Of a stretch of DNA of 64,000 nucleotides, positions 21,830-32,305 are shown one piece after another; positions within the stretch are counted from its first letter, which is position 1; every line of letters begins with the position of its first letter. The notes beneath the pieces are model-generated. The model saw only the letters and a program-made list of their open reading frames with translations, made no database searches and had not been told where the DNA came from. Origin of the DNA: Thermothielavioides terrestris NRRL 8126. Its lineage: Eukaryota > Ascomycota > Sordariomycetes > Sordariales > Chaetomiaceae. Both the position numbers and the translations under genes were made by a program. Where the stretch lies: positions 2,790,001-2,854,000 of the forward strand of contig NC_016462.1 of the NCBI RefSeq assembly GCF_000226115.1. Reading direction: 5' to 3'.

Positions 21830-23146
21830 CTAAGCAGCCAGGCGGAGCTTGGCGGAGGCACGGAAGCGCGCGTGGCGGCGGCTGGCGGCGGCCTTGACGG
21901 AGAAGGAGTCGCTCTGGCCGGCGGTGCACGAGGTGCCCGGGGCGACGGCCTGCACGGCGGACCAGACGCCGCTGGCGCAGCGCTGGAACGTCGTGCCGTT
22001 GATGCAGTTCCACTGGCCCTCGTTGCTGCAGGCCGTGCCGGGGGCGAAGCCGCCCGCGGAGGAGCCGCTGGAGCCAGAGCCGGAGCCGGAGCCGGTGGTG
22101 CCGGTGGCGATGGGCGCGCTGGCCGACGAGGCCACCGTCGAGACGACGAGGGTGGTCGGGGCGGCGGCCGCGGCCGTGGTGCTGGTGGCTGCCTGGCTGG
22201 GGACGGTGACGAAGACGCCACTGGCGGTAAACGGTAAGCGCGTGCTCGTGGGGACTGCGTGAGATGAAGAAGAGAGAGTCTGTACATACCCAGGGAGAGA
22301 CGATGACGCGGCAGGGGAGGCGGCAGCCGTCGTGGCCGGCGCGGCGGAGCTCGGAGCGCTGGTTCCGCTGCCACTGCCGCTACCAGAGCTGGAGCCGGAG
22401 CCGGAACCAGAGCTAGAGCCAGAGCCGGAGCCGCTGGAGCTAGTAGCACCGCAGTTACCCTGGGGCGGGCCCAGCTTGCTGCCGCTCTTAACCACGTCAG
22501 GGCCGGGGTTGGGGTACTCGACGTCAACGCCCTCGGCGACAGTGCAGCCGTTGTTGAGGTTGGCGACGAAGACCGGAGGGCGCTGACTGAAGGGGGTGCT
22601 GCTGGCGCGCTTCTCGACCTCGTCGGCCTCGCGCTTGGAGCTGCTGCCGCCGATGGTGACAGCGGCGCAGTTCATGTAGAACTCGCGGTTGCCGATCTCG
22701 TTGTTCCACGTCCACGCCCAGATGGCCTCGCCCTGCGGGGCATCCGAGGGGATGGTGAAGTCGTAGTTGGACGACAGGGGGCAGCCGCCCTCGATGGACT
22801 GAATGACGGTGAAGGTCTTGCCCTTGTCGTAGCTCAAGCTGACCTGGCAGGAGCCGCCGCCGTGGGGCGCGCCGCCGACAACGGTGAAGTTGTAGGTGCC
22901 GCCAGGGGCGAAGGTCGCCGTGGGCTTACCGGCGGGGGTGCCCAGGTCAGACTGGTAGCCCTTGCACGGGTAGTTTGAACCGTCGGACGCGAGGGGCGCC
23001 GTGTTGGTGTAGTCGATGTTGACGGCGTTGGGGTTGAACTTGGACCGGAACGGCGCCGGGTACTGGATCTCCATGTGGGCAGCCGCGAGATGGCCGCCAG
23101 CGAGGAGGGTGGCGAGGACGCCAGTGGTGAGGCCGTTGGCGAACAT
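21830..23146 (-). CDS. AA11 lytic polysaccharide monooxygenase with C-terminal X278-like module
   Basis: Secreted copper enzyme, by family expected to cleave chitin oxidatively. Product 438 residues, single exon. The signal peptide (about 1-23) ends just before His24, which becomes the N-terminal copper-brace histidine (HMEIQYPAPF). The second histidine is His95 (GGAPHGGGSCQ) and the axial tyrosine is Tyr157 (NREFYMNCA), as in AA11. After the catalytic domain come two dibasic sites (K171-R172 and K179-R180), a Gly/Ser repeat linker (GSGSGSSS units), a Ser/Thr/Ala-rich segment, and a C-terminal Cys-containing module (CSNEGQWNCINGTTFQRC) resembling the X278 domain often attached to AA11. A GTATGT...ACGCAG pair near 22245-22290 resembles an intron, but it would be only about 35 nt and would shift the frame, so one exon is kept. 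A TTTAAAAAG box lies about 85-90 bp upstream of the ATG. Confidence 0.92.
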   Translation of the reverse strand: MFANGLTTGVLATLLAGGHLAAAHMEIQYPAPFRSKFNPNAVNIDYTNTAPLASDGSNYPCKGYQSDLGTPAGKPTATFAPGGTYNFTVVGGAPHGGGSCQVSLSYDKGKTFTVIQSIEGGCPLSSNYDFTIPSDAPQGEAIWAWTWNNEIGNREFYMNCAAVTIGGSSSKREADEVEKRASSTPFSQRPPVFVANLNNGCTVAEGVDVEYPNPGPDVVKSGSKLGPPQGNCGATSSSGSGSGSSSGSGSGSSSGSGSGSGTSAPSSAAPATTAAASPAASSSLPGYVQTLSSSSHAVPTSTRLPFTASGVFVTVPSQAATSTTAAAAAPTTLVVSTVASSASAPIATGTTGSGSGSGSSGSSAGGFAPGTACSNEGQWNCINGTTFQRCASGVWSAVQAVAPGTSCTAGQSDSFSVKAAASRRHARFRASAKLRLAA

Positions 23147-26100
23147 TTTGTTGTGTGTGTGCGTGCGGTGAAGGATGTGGTTCTGTTTTAGGCGATTGCG
23201 CGCTCGGAATGCCGGGATGGCTGACTCTCGTCTTTAAAAAGTTCGAGGGAGTGAAGTGGTCAAACTGTGTGTCGACCAGGCGGGCTTGTCTTTTTGATAT
23301 CGAGCACTGCTCGGAGAGCCGCAAGAAGGAATGAATAGGCTTTGTGTCCGTCTGACCGTATTGTTCGTGCGATCGAAAGTTGTCTGCGGTTACGCAAGAC
23401 TATTGAAGGCTGGCGAACAATAGGGGTGTTCTTGTTGGGACACAATTGAAAGCACCTGGCTCAAAAGTTGTGGGTGAAAGTCGGTTCCGAAGAACAAGTG
23501 AACAACGGGAAGCGAAAAAAAGACAATGCAGCCCTGGGCCTGAAGCTCAGAAGTGAAGGAAAGACAGAGGCGCGATGCCGTGGTGAGGAAGGCAGAATAA
23601 GAAGACGGGCACACAAAGGGCGGGATGGGCTCCCTTTATCCTGATGTTTCTGTTCTGCGCATTCATCCCTTATTGATTGGATGCCGGCGGGTGATAGGCC
23701 AGGCGAGCGAACGGTTGTTTCGAACGCCACTGGCGAGGGCCAAGCACCGAGAGTGGGGCGACAGGGGTAAAGGGAGAAGGGGGGGGTTGCTTTGGGAGGG
23801 GAGGGGGCCCAGCACCGAATCCACCCCCCTCGCCGTTTTTTTTTTCTCTCCTGGTGCAATGCAACAATCCGACGATTGGCCCATGCCGGCCAGAATAACT
23901 GCCCGCGTGTTCAGTGCCAGGATGGCGAGACTCTCTTTTCTGCTTGCATTGAGGGAAAGGATCTCCCCGGTCGGCCGGAATGTAGTGTAGTGTACATACA
24001 CCTGTGTGCGGATTACGTTGGAATGTCTCCCAATCCACCAGCGTGCGGGCGAGGGGACATGACAGCCAGCCGCGCGGTCAGCGTGCGCTGCAGTTGATGC
24101 ACCCCACAGTCGCACGATCTGCCAGTTGGAGGCCACCGCTTGGCGCGTTCTTGGCCGAGAAGTCATGACTGGTGAGACAAAAAGCGTTGGTGCGACAGGT
24201 GACAGGCACCTTGGGTTCAGCCTATGGAGGCCCATTGCCTGCTGCCAGTCGGCACTTTGGGCAGCGGGTCCTCGTGCCGGTGTCGTGCGTGGCCATCAGG
24301 GACATTCCAACGCGCCATGCCACCGAATCGCGAGTCGTTGACATGTTCACTTGATGGGCTCTCCACCACGCTGGAATTCCTACCGGAAAGGGAAAGGGCC
24401 CGGGGGGAGGCCTGAGGGAAAGGATTAGCGGGCTTCTGTGGACCTCCATCTGCCAGGGGCTCAGAAACACTTGTCCAATCACAGGCCGATGGTGCCTGGC
24501 TGCCTGTGCGAGGCCTGACAGGGGCTGATTGGCTCCGAAAGCGGGGCACATGCGCTGTGGTCAGGGCGAGATCTTGGGGAACCCGGTCGCTGCCGCCTGA
24601 CTGGCCAGGCGCATGAACTTGAAACATCGCCCCCTTTCGCTCCACGCAGCCAGACCCCTGTTTCGCCCAGCCAGAGGAGGGAACGTTGCCGCATGCCGTT
24701 CCGCCCGGCTCAACACAACCGTGCCACTGCGACCCTTGACTGGTCGATTCCGCTGGCGGCCGTCGACTCGCGCCTCGGTCCTCACCTGAACACAAAGCCC
24801 AACTCATCAATCTCCCCTCCGAACCAGGGAATCAGGCCCAGCTCGACGGGGAACCCGGTGTTTGCGCGGACGACAAGGGCCTCCCCTGGCGGATGCGGCT
24901 GCCGGCATGGGCAGTTTTCTTTGTCGGCTTCGATGAGAACCGGGAAAGCGGCGTCCACGACCACCGAAAGTTCCAGCTGGGATGGAACACTACCTACACT
25001 TATTCCGTACACTATACGGAAGTACTACCACAGAACGAAATACTCGAGGCAGTCGAGGCAGTCGCTGCCACGTGGGCCCATCCTCTCGACGTTTTGCTCG
25101 TTCTCCTGACAGGACGCACACAACTAAGGTACCTACTGTATAGGTAACTTGTGGTGGTCGCAGGCTGCAGACCACCAGGCCACTGCGCACTCACCGATGC
25201 ACCGATGCATCATGCACCCCTCAACCTGGTCTGCAAGCCGGACTACATAGATATTACCACAGCAAAAAAAGCGAATGACCATAATGAGACAGAATGTGGT
25301 GGGCAATGTGAGCAAGAATGGAACTGCGAGACATATCTGTGTTCCTCAACGTGGTGGCAACAATCACAGTTGCTTCTTAGCCGGTTTACCCGCTTCGAAA
25401 CCATGAAAAGCACCGGTGTCGCCCGTGTGCCTCGATGCAAGCGCTGAGCGTGCAGGGAACCCGCCGACCCCTCTCCGGCGCTCCGCGATTACGTACACTT
25501 CATTCCTCTCCTGACGCCAGCTCCGGTGCCCCGCCAGCCCACTCAGCTCAGTGGGCTGAACAGCGGAGCAAATGCGCCTCGCTCTGCTTGACTGCCGCCA
25601 GCCGCGCGGCGACTGTCCAGGAATCGAATCAGCAAGCAAGGCAGGGGTGGGCAAGCCGGGATGAGAAACAAACGCCTGATGGACGGCGAACGGCGTCTTT
25701 TCGGAGAGGCGACGTCTAGAAATTCAGGGGGCAAAAAGAAGCATGGCAAACCACCAGGACCCGGGCTGAGCCGGCTTCGTTGGCAAACGCGGAACTCGCC
25801 GTCCCCAACGATGCGGCAAGTGAGGCGCTGCTTGGGTTCGTCTCCAGTGCACGGCACAAGCCTGCTGTTTCTCATACTCGGGGCAAGGAGGAGGATCATG
25901 TGGAAAAGTGGAAGAGTGGCAACATTCGGCCAATTCCGTCACCGACCAACGGTGCAGAAGTCGTGTAGTTTCTGTGTGAGGAATAGTCGAATACTCAGCG
26001 ATGTCAGTTACGCAGCACCGGGTACCTTGCATGCCAAGGCACCTTGGCAGACTACACCACGGACCGCGGCTCGGAGGTAACTCTCGGGCCTCTCGACTCG

Positions 26101-28440
26101 GCAGTTTGCAAATCCTTCCCTATGCATTCCTCAATCGCTGGCCTTCCCAACCGATCCATGGCCAAGACCCCCACTTCCCGTCAGGTCAGTCCCGACCGAG
26201 GTGAACACAACCTCCAACCATGGCCTCCCCACCGTCCCAAGCTCAAACTCGGCTTCTCCGCTTTGCGCGTCGTCCGAACTGAAGGTGCCCTAAACGCATG
26301 GATGATCCCTCCATGAGCGAGGATCGCGGCGGGTAGCCATCCAGGCCTCCAATGGCATCCCTAACCCGCAGCACTCGTCTAGAACCCTTGTTGACGTCTG
26401 CCACAGGACCCCAGCAATCCTACACTATCAAAGTACAGTACAAAGCAATCATGCGACGTTACACTAGTTAACAGATCACCTCGGGAAAGGCGCATGAAGG
26501 TGTTAGTGCTCTTCGCCCGATCCTCGCCACCGCGGAGATCGAGAGGCGCAGCCACCGTCCCTTTCACTTCGCCAAAGTCAAGTGTACATTCATGCAAGAA
26601 GCAGAGCCACAATAAAGTCGACGCCAGGCACTGACGAGGTAGGTGATTTAGCGTTGCAACTAACTACTGCGTATGCTATACTTCGGCCCGTCTTCGGGAG
26701 AGAGAAACTTTGAGGACGACGCCCGAGATTGCCTGCCCCGACCAACGTCGTATGTCCGCCACCATCCCCACCGCGACCCGACTTGTAGCCTGACTGCCCC
26801 TTGAACATACCTTGTTATGTAACAGAGCGTGGCCTGGTACTGTTGCGCAGGAGTTGGGCAATCTGGGATCCTAATATTATGCAACGTTCGGCGTCCTGCT
26901 TAATATCGAGATTGCTCAACCCTCGGTGGGTGCCTACCGACTCCCATCCGAGCAGTCAGTGATGGCAGGCAGGGGTGGCGTGTGCGAGGCGGCATTGGAA
27001 TCCTTCGCGTGGAGAACAAAGGGGCTCATATCCGCCCAGCATGCACTCTCTCCCTTTTGCGGCCGTGAGGTTGAACCTTCAGTCCTTCTCAGATAAATGA
27101 CAACCACGCCGGCACACAAGATACCACACTCTGTCCCCGACCAGGACCGTCCAGTCTGGAATCTTTGCCCCTGCAGAGTTCATACAACGGCCACAATACA
27201 CCGCTGACGACGCAATGTTGCTGGGAGGGTTGTGTGATGTGAGATGCAAGGAGTGGCACATCCAACTTTCCCTCTATTACGCTTCAGTTGCAAGTCGTGC
27301 CAAATCAAACCACCTCTAGTAGAGCCCATCAACCCAGAATATCTTTTCCGCTCAGAGGCAGCAGGAGCATGGCTGGTCCTGAACCAGTGTCAAACCAAGC
27401 GGGTCAGAACGAGAGACATCGCCGATGTCTGTCTGTGAATCAAGCAAAGCAAAGGTGAGCAGGGCCACACTGGGCGTGCATTTCTGCTTGTCGTACTCCT
27501 TTTCAGAAGACGGATCAAAAAGAAGAAGAAATGCGGATACGATTACTGTCGTATGGACGCCGAACAGTGGCGTGGTGCAACCGGCAACGATCCAGACCCT
27601 CGCCTCTTCCCATCCTCTCCCCTCTCCATCGGGCCCCTTCGCCATCCGCCCCCAAACAACAACCCGTGCTTCTCTGCCCTCTTCTCTCGCTGTCTCCCTT
27701 CCCTCCTCACCATCCCCTCCTCCCCAAACATTCACCACCTCACCTGCGCCCTAGACTCCCATCCCAAACGACGCCGTAACTGCTTCTGTATTGCCATGCC
27801 AACTACTCGGTAGTGCCATGCCATGTCAAAATAGGACAGCCTTTCACACCCCAATAACAAGAGGATCCTCTCTTTCCTCAGTCTCTCCCTGCACGCTGAC
27901 CAAGGACACACAACGCCAGGCCCAAGCTGAGCCAGCCAGCTGACACTTGTTGTTGTTGATACTCTTCGTCTTCTTCTTGTTGGTGGTAGTGGTGGTGTCG
28001 GTGGTGGAATGTCGGTGGTGAAAAATGAGGAAGAGGCTGTGGACATCACACTTTCTGCGTTGGGCCGTGGTCACAGACGAAGACAGGACAAGAGAAAAAG
28101 GAAAATCAAGAGGCTTATGCATTTGCCCTGCCACCTCCGCAATTGCTGCTGCTACTGCTGCTACCGCTGCTGCATCTGGCTATGAGGGAAAACAGCTCAA
28201 TTGACGCGGCAAAAGCTAGTTATGATGATTTCTCTCCCTTCCGCTCCTCTCCGTCCCTCTCCCCTCTCACCTCCCTATCTGCTTCGACCCCGCGACACTC
28301 TGCTGCTAACGATCCGCTTTCTCTTCGTATCTCTCTCTCTCCTCCCCCCCGCTCTGCCTGCACAATAACAGCGCTGCTGGCCGACCGTCAATCAAATTCG
28401 GATCCGGCTCGGCAGGTCACACTAGTGTTTGCTCGAGTTC

Positions 28441-28512
28441 TCTTTTGCTTTTCGCTTTTTGCTTTTCGCTCTTCGCTTTTCGCTCTTCGCTCTTCGCTTT
28501 TCGCTTTCGCTG
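28441..28512. repeat. TTCGCTCT/TTCGCTTT simple repeat
   Basis: Imperfect 7-9 bp units (CTTTTCGCT, CTCTTCGCT) are repeated about nine times. Confidence 0.8.
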
Positions 28513-28639
28513 ACGAGTGCGAGCTCGGTTGTCGGGGGAGCGACAAGCCCCATCTCAAACAAGGCTCGAAAATGAGCAGCAAGTCCCTGATAAAGTGGTA
28601 GCGATCGCTGGACTCCGCCCCCCCAACAGCTCGGTTTCA

Positions 28640-28695
28640 TTCGCATGCGGTCAGGCGGGCAGGCGAGCAGATGGGCAGGCACGGGGGGCAGGCAG
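28640..28695. repeat. GGCAGGC-rich simple repeat
   Basis: Short units GGCAGGC, GGCGGGC and GGCAGGCA are repeated just beyond the 3' end of the ataxin-2 homologue. Confidence 0.6.
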
Positions 28696-28739
28696 ACGCC
28701 GCGACACGATCATTTGTAACCGTTCTGCAAGCTGCTCCC

Positions 28740-31700
28740 TCACTGGGGCCGCTGGCCCGAGAACTTGCCCTGGGGCTGCTGCGCCGTGTAGGCGGGTTGC
28801 TGGTACGCCATCCCGGGGCTCATGCCATACACGGCCTGCTGCCCTTGGTGCGATCCCTGGTGCACCATCATGGGCGCGGCCGGCCGGCCGGGGCTGGGAA
28901 ATCCGTTAGACACGGGCATCGGCTGCGGCGGCGGCACGGCGCCGGCAGGGATGAACTGCGGATGGGCGCCAGGATACATCGGCCCGGCCGCCACCATGCC
29001 ATTGGGGCCCGAGATGAACTGCGGCTGCACCATCATGGGCGCCGCCATGTGGTGGGGCTGCTGCGGTATGAACTGCGGGTTGTGCGAGAAGCTGCGGAAC
29101 TGGCCCATCTGGGGCGCGGCGTTCACGTACGGCTGCATCACAGGCTGGCCGTACGGCATCTGCGCGGGCGCGTTCATCGCCGGCGGGTAGGCCATGGGGA
29201 CCTGTCCCAGCCTAGGGGAAGCGAAGGACTGGGCCGAATTGGAGTGCATCATCCTATGATCGTCCGGGTTACCAAACGGCACTGGAGGGACTTGTCCGTG
29301 CTGGCCGGCGTGCATCTGCATCGGCGGCATGTGTGGCGACTGCCTGGGCGCGAGGTTCTGCGCGCCGTGCTGCAGATGGAACGGCAGCTGGTGTTGGTGC
29401 GCGATCTGCGGCATGACGTGGGACGGGTTGGGGGTGGCGACCGCGGCGTTGGGCCGCGGCAGCCGCTCGAAGTATTCGGTGTAGGTTAGATGCATAGTCG
29501 AGTCTGGCGCCTCGGTCTCCTCCTGGAGCTGGCGCCAAGTCGGGAGCGTATCGAAAGACGGCTTGATGCCGTCGTTGTCGTCCCAGTTCCGGCCAGGAGG
29601 CGGCTGGATGGTTTCGAGGTGCGACAGGATGAAGCACTTCTTGACGTCGACCGACCTCGTCTTGCGTCGGATGAGTTGGCCCCTGGCAGGCGGAGGCGGG
29701 ATGGCGGCCTCGGGGATGTTATTGACGGAGGAACGAGGGGAGGAGCCCTGGCTCGGAACGGCTGGGTTGAAGGGCTGCGCAAATGCACTCGGCCTGAACT
29801 CGTGGCTGTTGGGGTTCAGCTTGGGGGCCATGAAGGAGGATGGCGGCACGCCGCTGATACGGCGGCCAAAGCCGGGGTCGACAGCGCTGGCGGGGCCGGT
29901 AGGAGGAAGGCGCATATCCGGGGGAGGTTGGTGGGCCATGTGGGCATGTTGCAGCTTCTGCTGCTCCACGTTCCGGAGCCGCTGCGCCAGATTGCCCGTC
30001 GGCTGGTTCTGAGGGGCCAGATGGGGCGGCGGGCGGTTGCCTCTGTTGTACTGATAATGGTTCTGGGGGTTGTATGAGGAACGGGCGCCTGGGTGACGGC
30101 CGGGTATTCCCGTAGCCGAAGCCGAGGGTTGCGGCGGGGCCGGCCGCGAGGTGGTGCCACGAGCATCGGCCGTCGTAGCGGGCGTGGAGGGGACCGAATG
30201 ATCGGGGGCCGGCTTCGCCTGGCTTTCCTTTGCCGCTGCGAGTTCCTTCTCCTTGGCGGCTGCCTCCCTCTGCCGAGCCGCCTCGGCGATGTTCTGCTGG
30301 ACCTTTTCCTGGATCTGTTTCTGTTTGACCGGGTCCTTCGCGATGATGGAGATAAGGTCCGGCGGGACGGGCGTGGTGAGTTTGAAGCTCGAGGCGAACT
30401 TCTTCAGCTCGGTCAACTTGACCTCCTTGTCGACCTTGGCTCTACTGCTTCTGACTTTCTCGGCCATGAATCTCTGGCTAGAGGCGAACGTCCTGAAGGA
30501 CACCAGCACGTCGCGTTCGACAGTCGAGGTTGCACTTGGCACTGCACCAGCCTTGACTTGTGAGGAGGCAGTGCGGCTCGTGGCCGCGGACGGCCGGAGC
30601 GCTGCTGCGTCCTTGGTATCGGGGGCCTTCTGGTTCGAGACGGCATCTGCCTTGCTCTCGGCTGTCTTCGCCTCGCCTGTACCTCCGCTAGGCTTCGACT
30701 CCACAGGCTTCTCAAGCGCGGGGGTGGCCGGCTTATCCGGAGTGGCCTGAACCTTGGACTCAATCGGCTTTGGCGTCGGTTGTTTCGGTGTTGGGGCGCT
30801 CTTCAGCTGCGATGAGATGATAGCAGGGTCGACAGGAGCGCCTTTGACAGTTGCTTGACCCGTCGGAGCCCGTCGGGCCGGCGGCGTGTACTTGTTCTCG
30901 CGGTTTGTCAACGGCGGGAAATCTTGCCGACGCACACCGCTATACCTAGAAAGAGGAGCTCAGTCGTGAAGCTCACGCGGGGGTGCATCACACTACTTAC
31001 TTGTCTTCTTCGTCTCGCTGGTCGTCTCCGCCCGCAAAATCCATAATGCGTTCTTCCGCGACATGCGCGGTCGTCGGGGCGCTCCGCTCAATCTCGCGCG
31101 CCTTCTTCTCCGCCGCCGCCAGCCGTTCCTTATACTGTGGGTGGTTCTTGTCGATGGCGGTTGTGTAGATGTTCTCGTCGTAGTCCGTCTTCAGACCAAA
31201 CAGGCGTTCGTTTTCGGCGAACTGGTCCCAAGGGCCGGCGTTGCCAGACTTCTCCAAGGACCCATCTACCTCATAGCCAGCATCGGGAACCCAGGCCTTC
31301 AATGTCCGCTCGCCGCCGAGCCGTGTATTGGAGATGGCGGCATCGGTCCGGAAGGAGGCTCGACTACCTGCAGAGAACGGATTCAGGTCAGCGTGGGTGG
31401 GCAATTACATGGGTCGGAGGGCAGGGCGTACCATTTGGGGACCTTCCATCATTCTTCGCGTTGTTGCCGGTAACCACGCGGGCTTCCGCGATCTCCTTGC
31501 GTTGGAAGGTCATGACGGGCTGTTCCCTGCGGGAGGGACCGTTCGAGATTTCGGCGGAATTCGGAAGCTTCTTCTGCTGCACCATGGACAGACGGCAGCT
31601 GGTCGGCTCCGGGCCGTTGCTGTAGATGCCCTCAAATTCGGCCCCGGAGGTGAGCACAATGCGGACTCGCTGGCCCTGTTTTGGAGAATCATGAGCTGCA

Positions 31701-32305
31701 GCTCGCGGGCGCTCGGCAGCGCAGCCGATGCATGGTCCAGCCAGCGGGGAACTTAGACTAACCTCGCGTAGGGAGCTCGTCACGGCCTGCGGCCTACCGG
31801 TGATCGGGTTCCTGTTGGACGTCCACGCCTTCTGCTGGACAGGCGGCTGCCTGTGCGGGAGTCAGCGAGCCTGAGCCTGAGCCTTCGCCGCAAAGGCACG
31901 ATTGCGGCGGCCGTCGGCGCGGATTGGCTGGTGGGCGCGCTGGCAGCCAAATTGGGCTGGAGAGGGCCACAGCAAAAAAAAAGAAATTGCAACAAGTAAA
32001 AAGGAAAATGCTGAAAGCGATGGGCGAGGCAAAACCAGTTCCTCTCTTTGTTGGCGGAGAAAGGCAGGGCGCAACAGCGTGAGGCTTCGCGAAAAAAAGT
32101 TGGGGATGCACCCGAAGGGTCTCGTGTCTCACCTTGCAGTGGCAGTCGGAGGCGAAGCGGATGCCTCTGGGGCTCTGGGTCGCTGGTCGCCAAGCTTACT
32201 GCTGTAGAGGGGCCGGGCACCTGAGGTGGGTGATCTGAGGTCCGGCGCGGTGGACGGCGATGGAGAGACGACCGCGGGTTTCGTCGATGACGACCGGTCT
32301 TCCAT
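28740..32305 (-). CDS. Ataxin-2 / Pbp1 homologue
   Basis: Cytoplasmic RNA-associated protein of the ataxin-2/Pbp1 family (poly(A)-binding-protein partner, stress-granule factor). I reconstruct five exons on the minus strand: 32133-32305, 31763-31850, 31432-31711, 31001-31367 and 28740-30945, giving about 1037 residues. The phases close exactly at every junction. Exon 1 (MEDRSSSTKPAVV...) ends at GTGAGA. Exon 2 carries QQKAWTSNRNPITGRPQ. Exon 3 holds the Lsm (SM-ATX) core QRVRIVLTSGAEFEGIYSN. Exon 4 holds the LsmAD region (WDQFAENERLFGLKTDYDE). The exon 4/5 join gives KYSGVRRQDFPPLTNRENKY. The last exon has a PAM2-like motif (LNPNSHEFRPSAF, about 29775-29825) and a long Pro/Gln/Met-rich low-complexity tail. 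The exon 2/3 intron is the least certain (51 bp, acceptor GCCGAG). Confidence 0.9.

Larger units (their letters stand above)
23147..28739. other. 5.6-kb gene-poor interval
   Basis: It lies between the 5' end of the AA11 gene and the 3' end of the ataxin-2 gene. No frame on either strand shows a known domain, a signal peptide or believable splice-joined exons. It includes one GTACGGAATA copy (reverse, 25001-25010), a CT-rich tract at about 27600-27730, a pyrimidine-rich region at about 28220-28350 and two simple repeats at 28441-28512 and 28640-28695. Non-coding RNA or poorly conserved genes cannot be excluded. Confidence 0.5.

Noticed and set aside
22240..22295. Intron in the AA11 gene
   Set aside because: The GTATGT...ACGCAG pair would give an intron of about 35 nt and break the frame to the well-conserved C-terminal module.
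24693..25147. Possible coding segment in the gene-poor interval
   Set aside because: Overlapping frames show no family motif and no splice-consistent structure, and a dispersed-motif copy lies within it.
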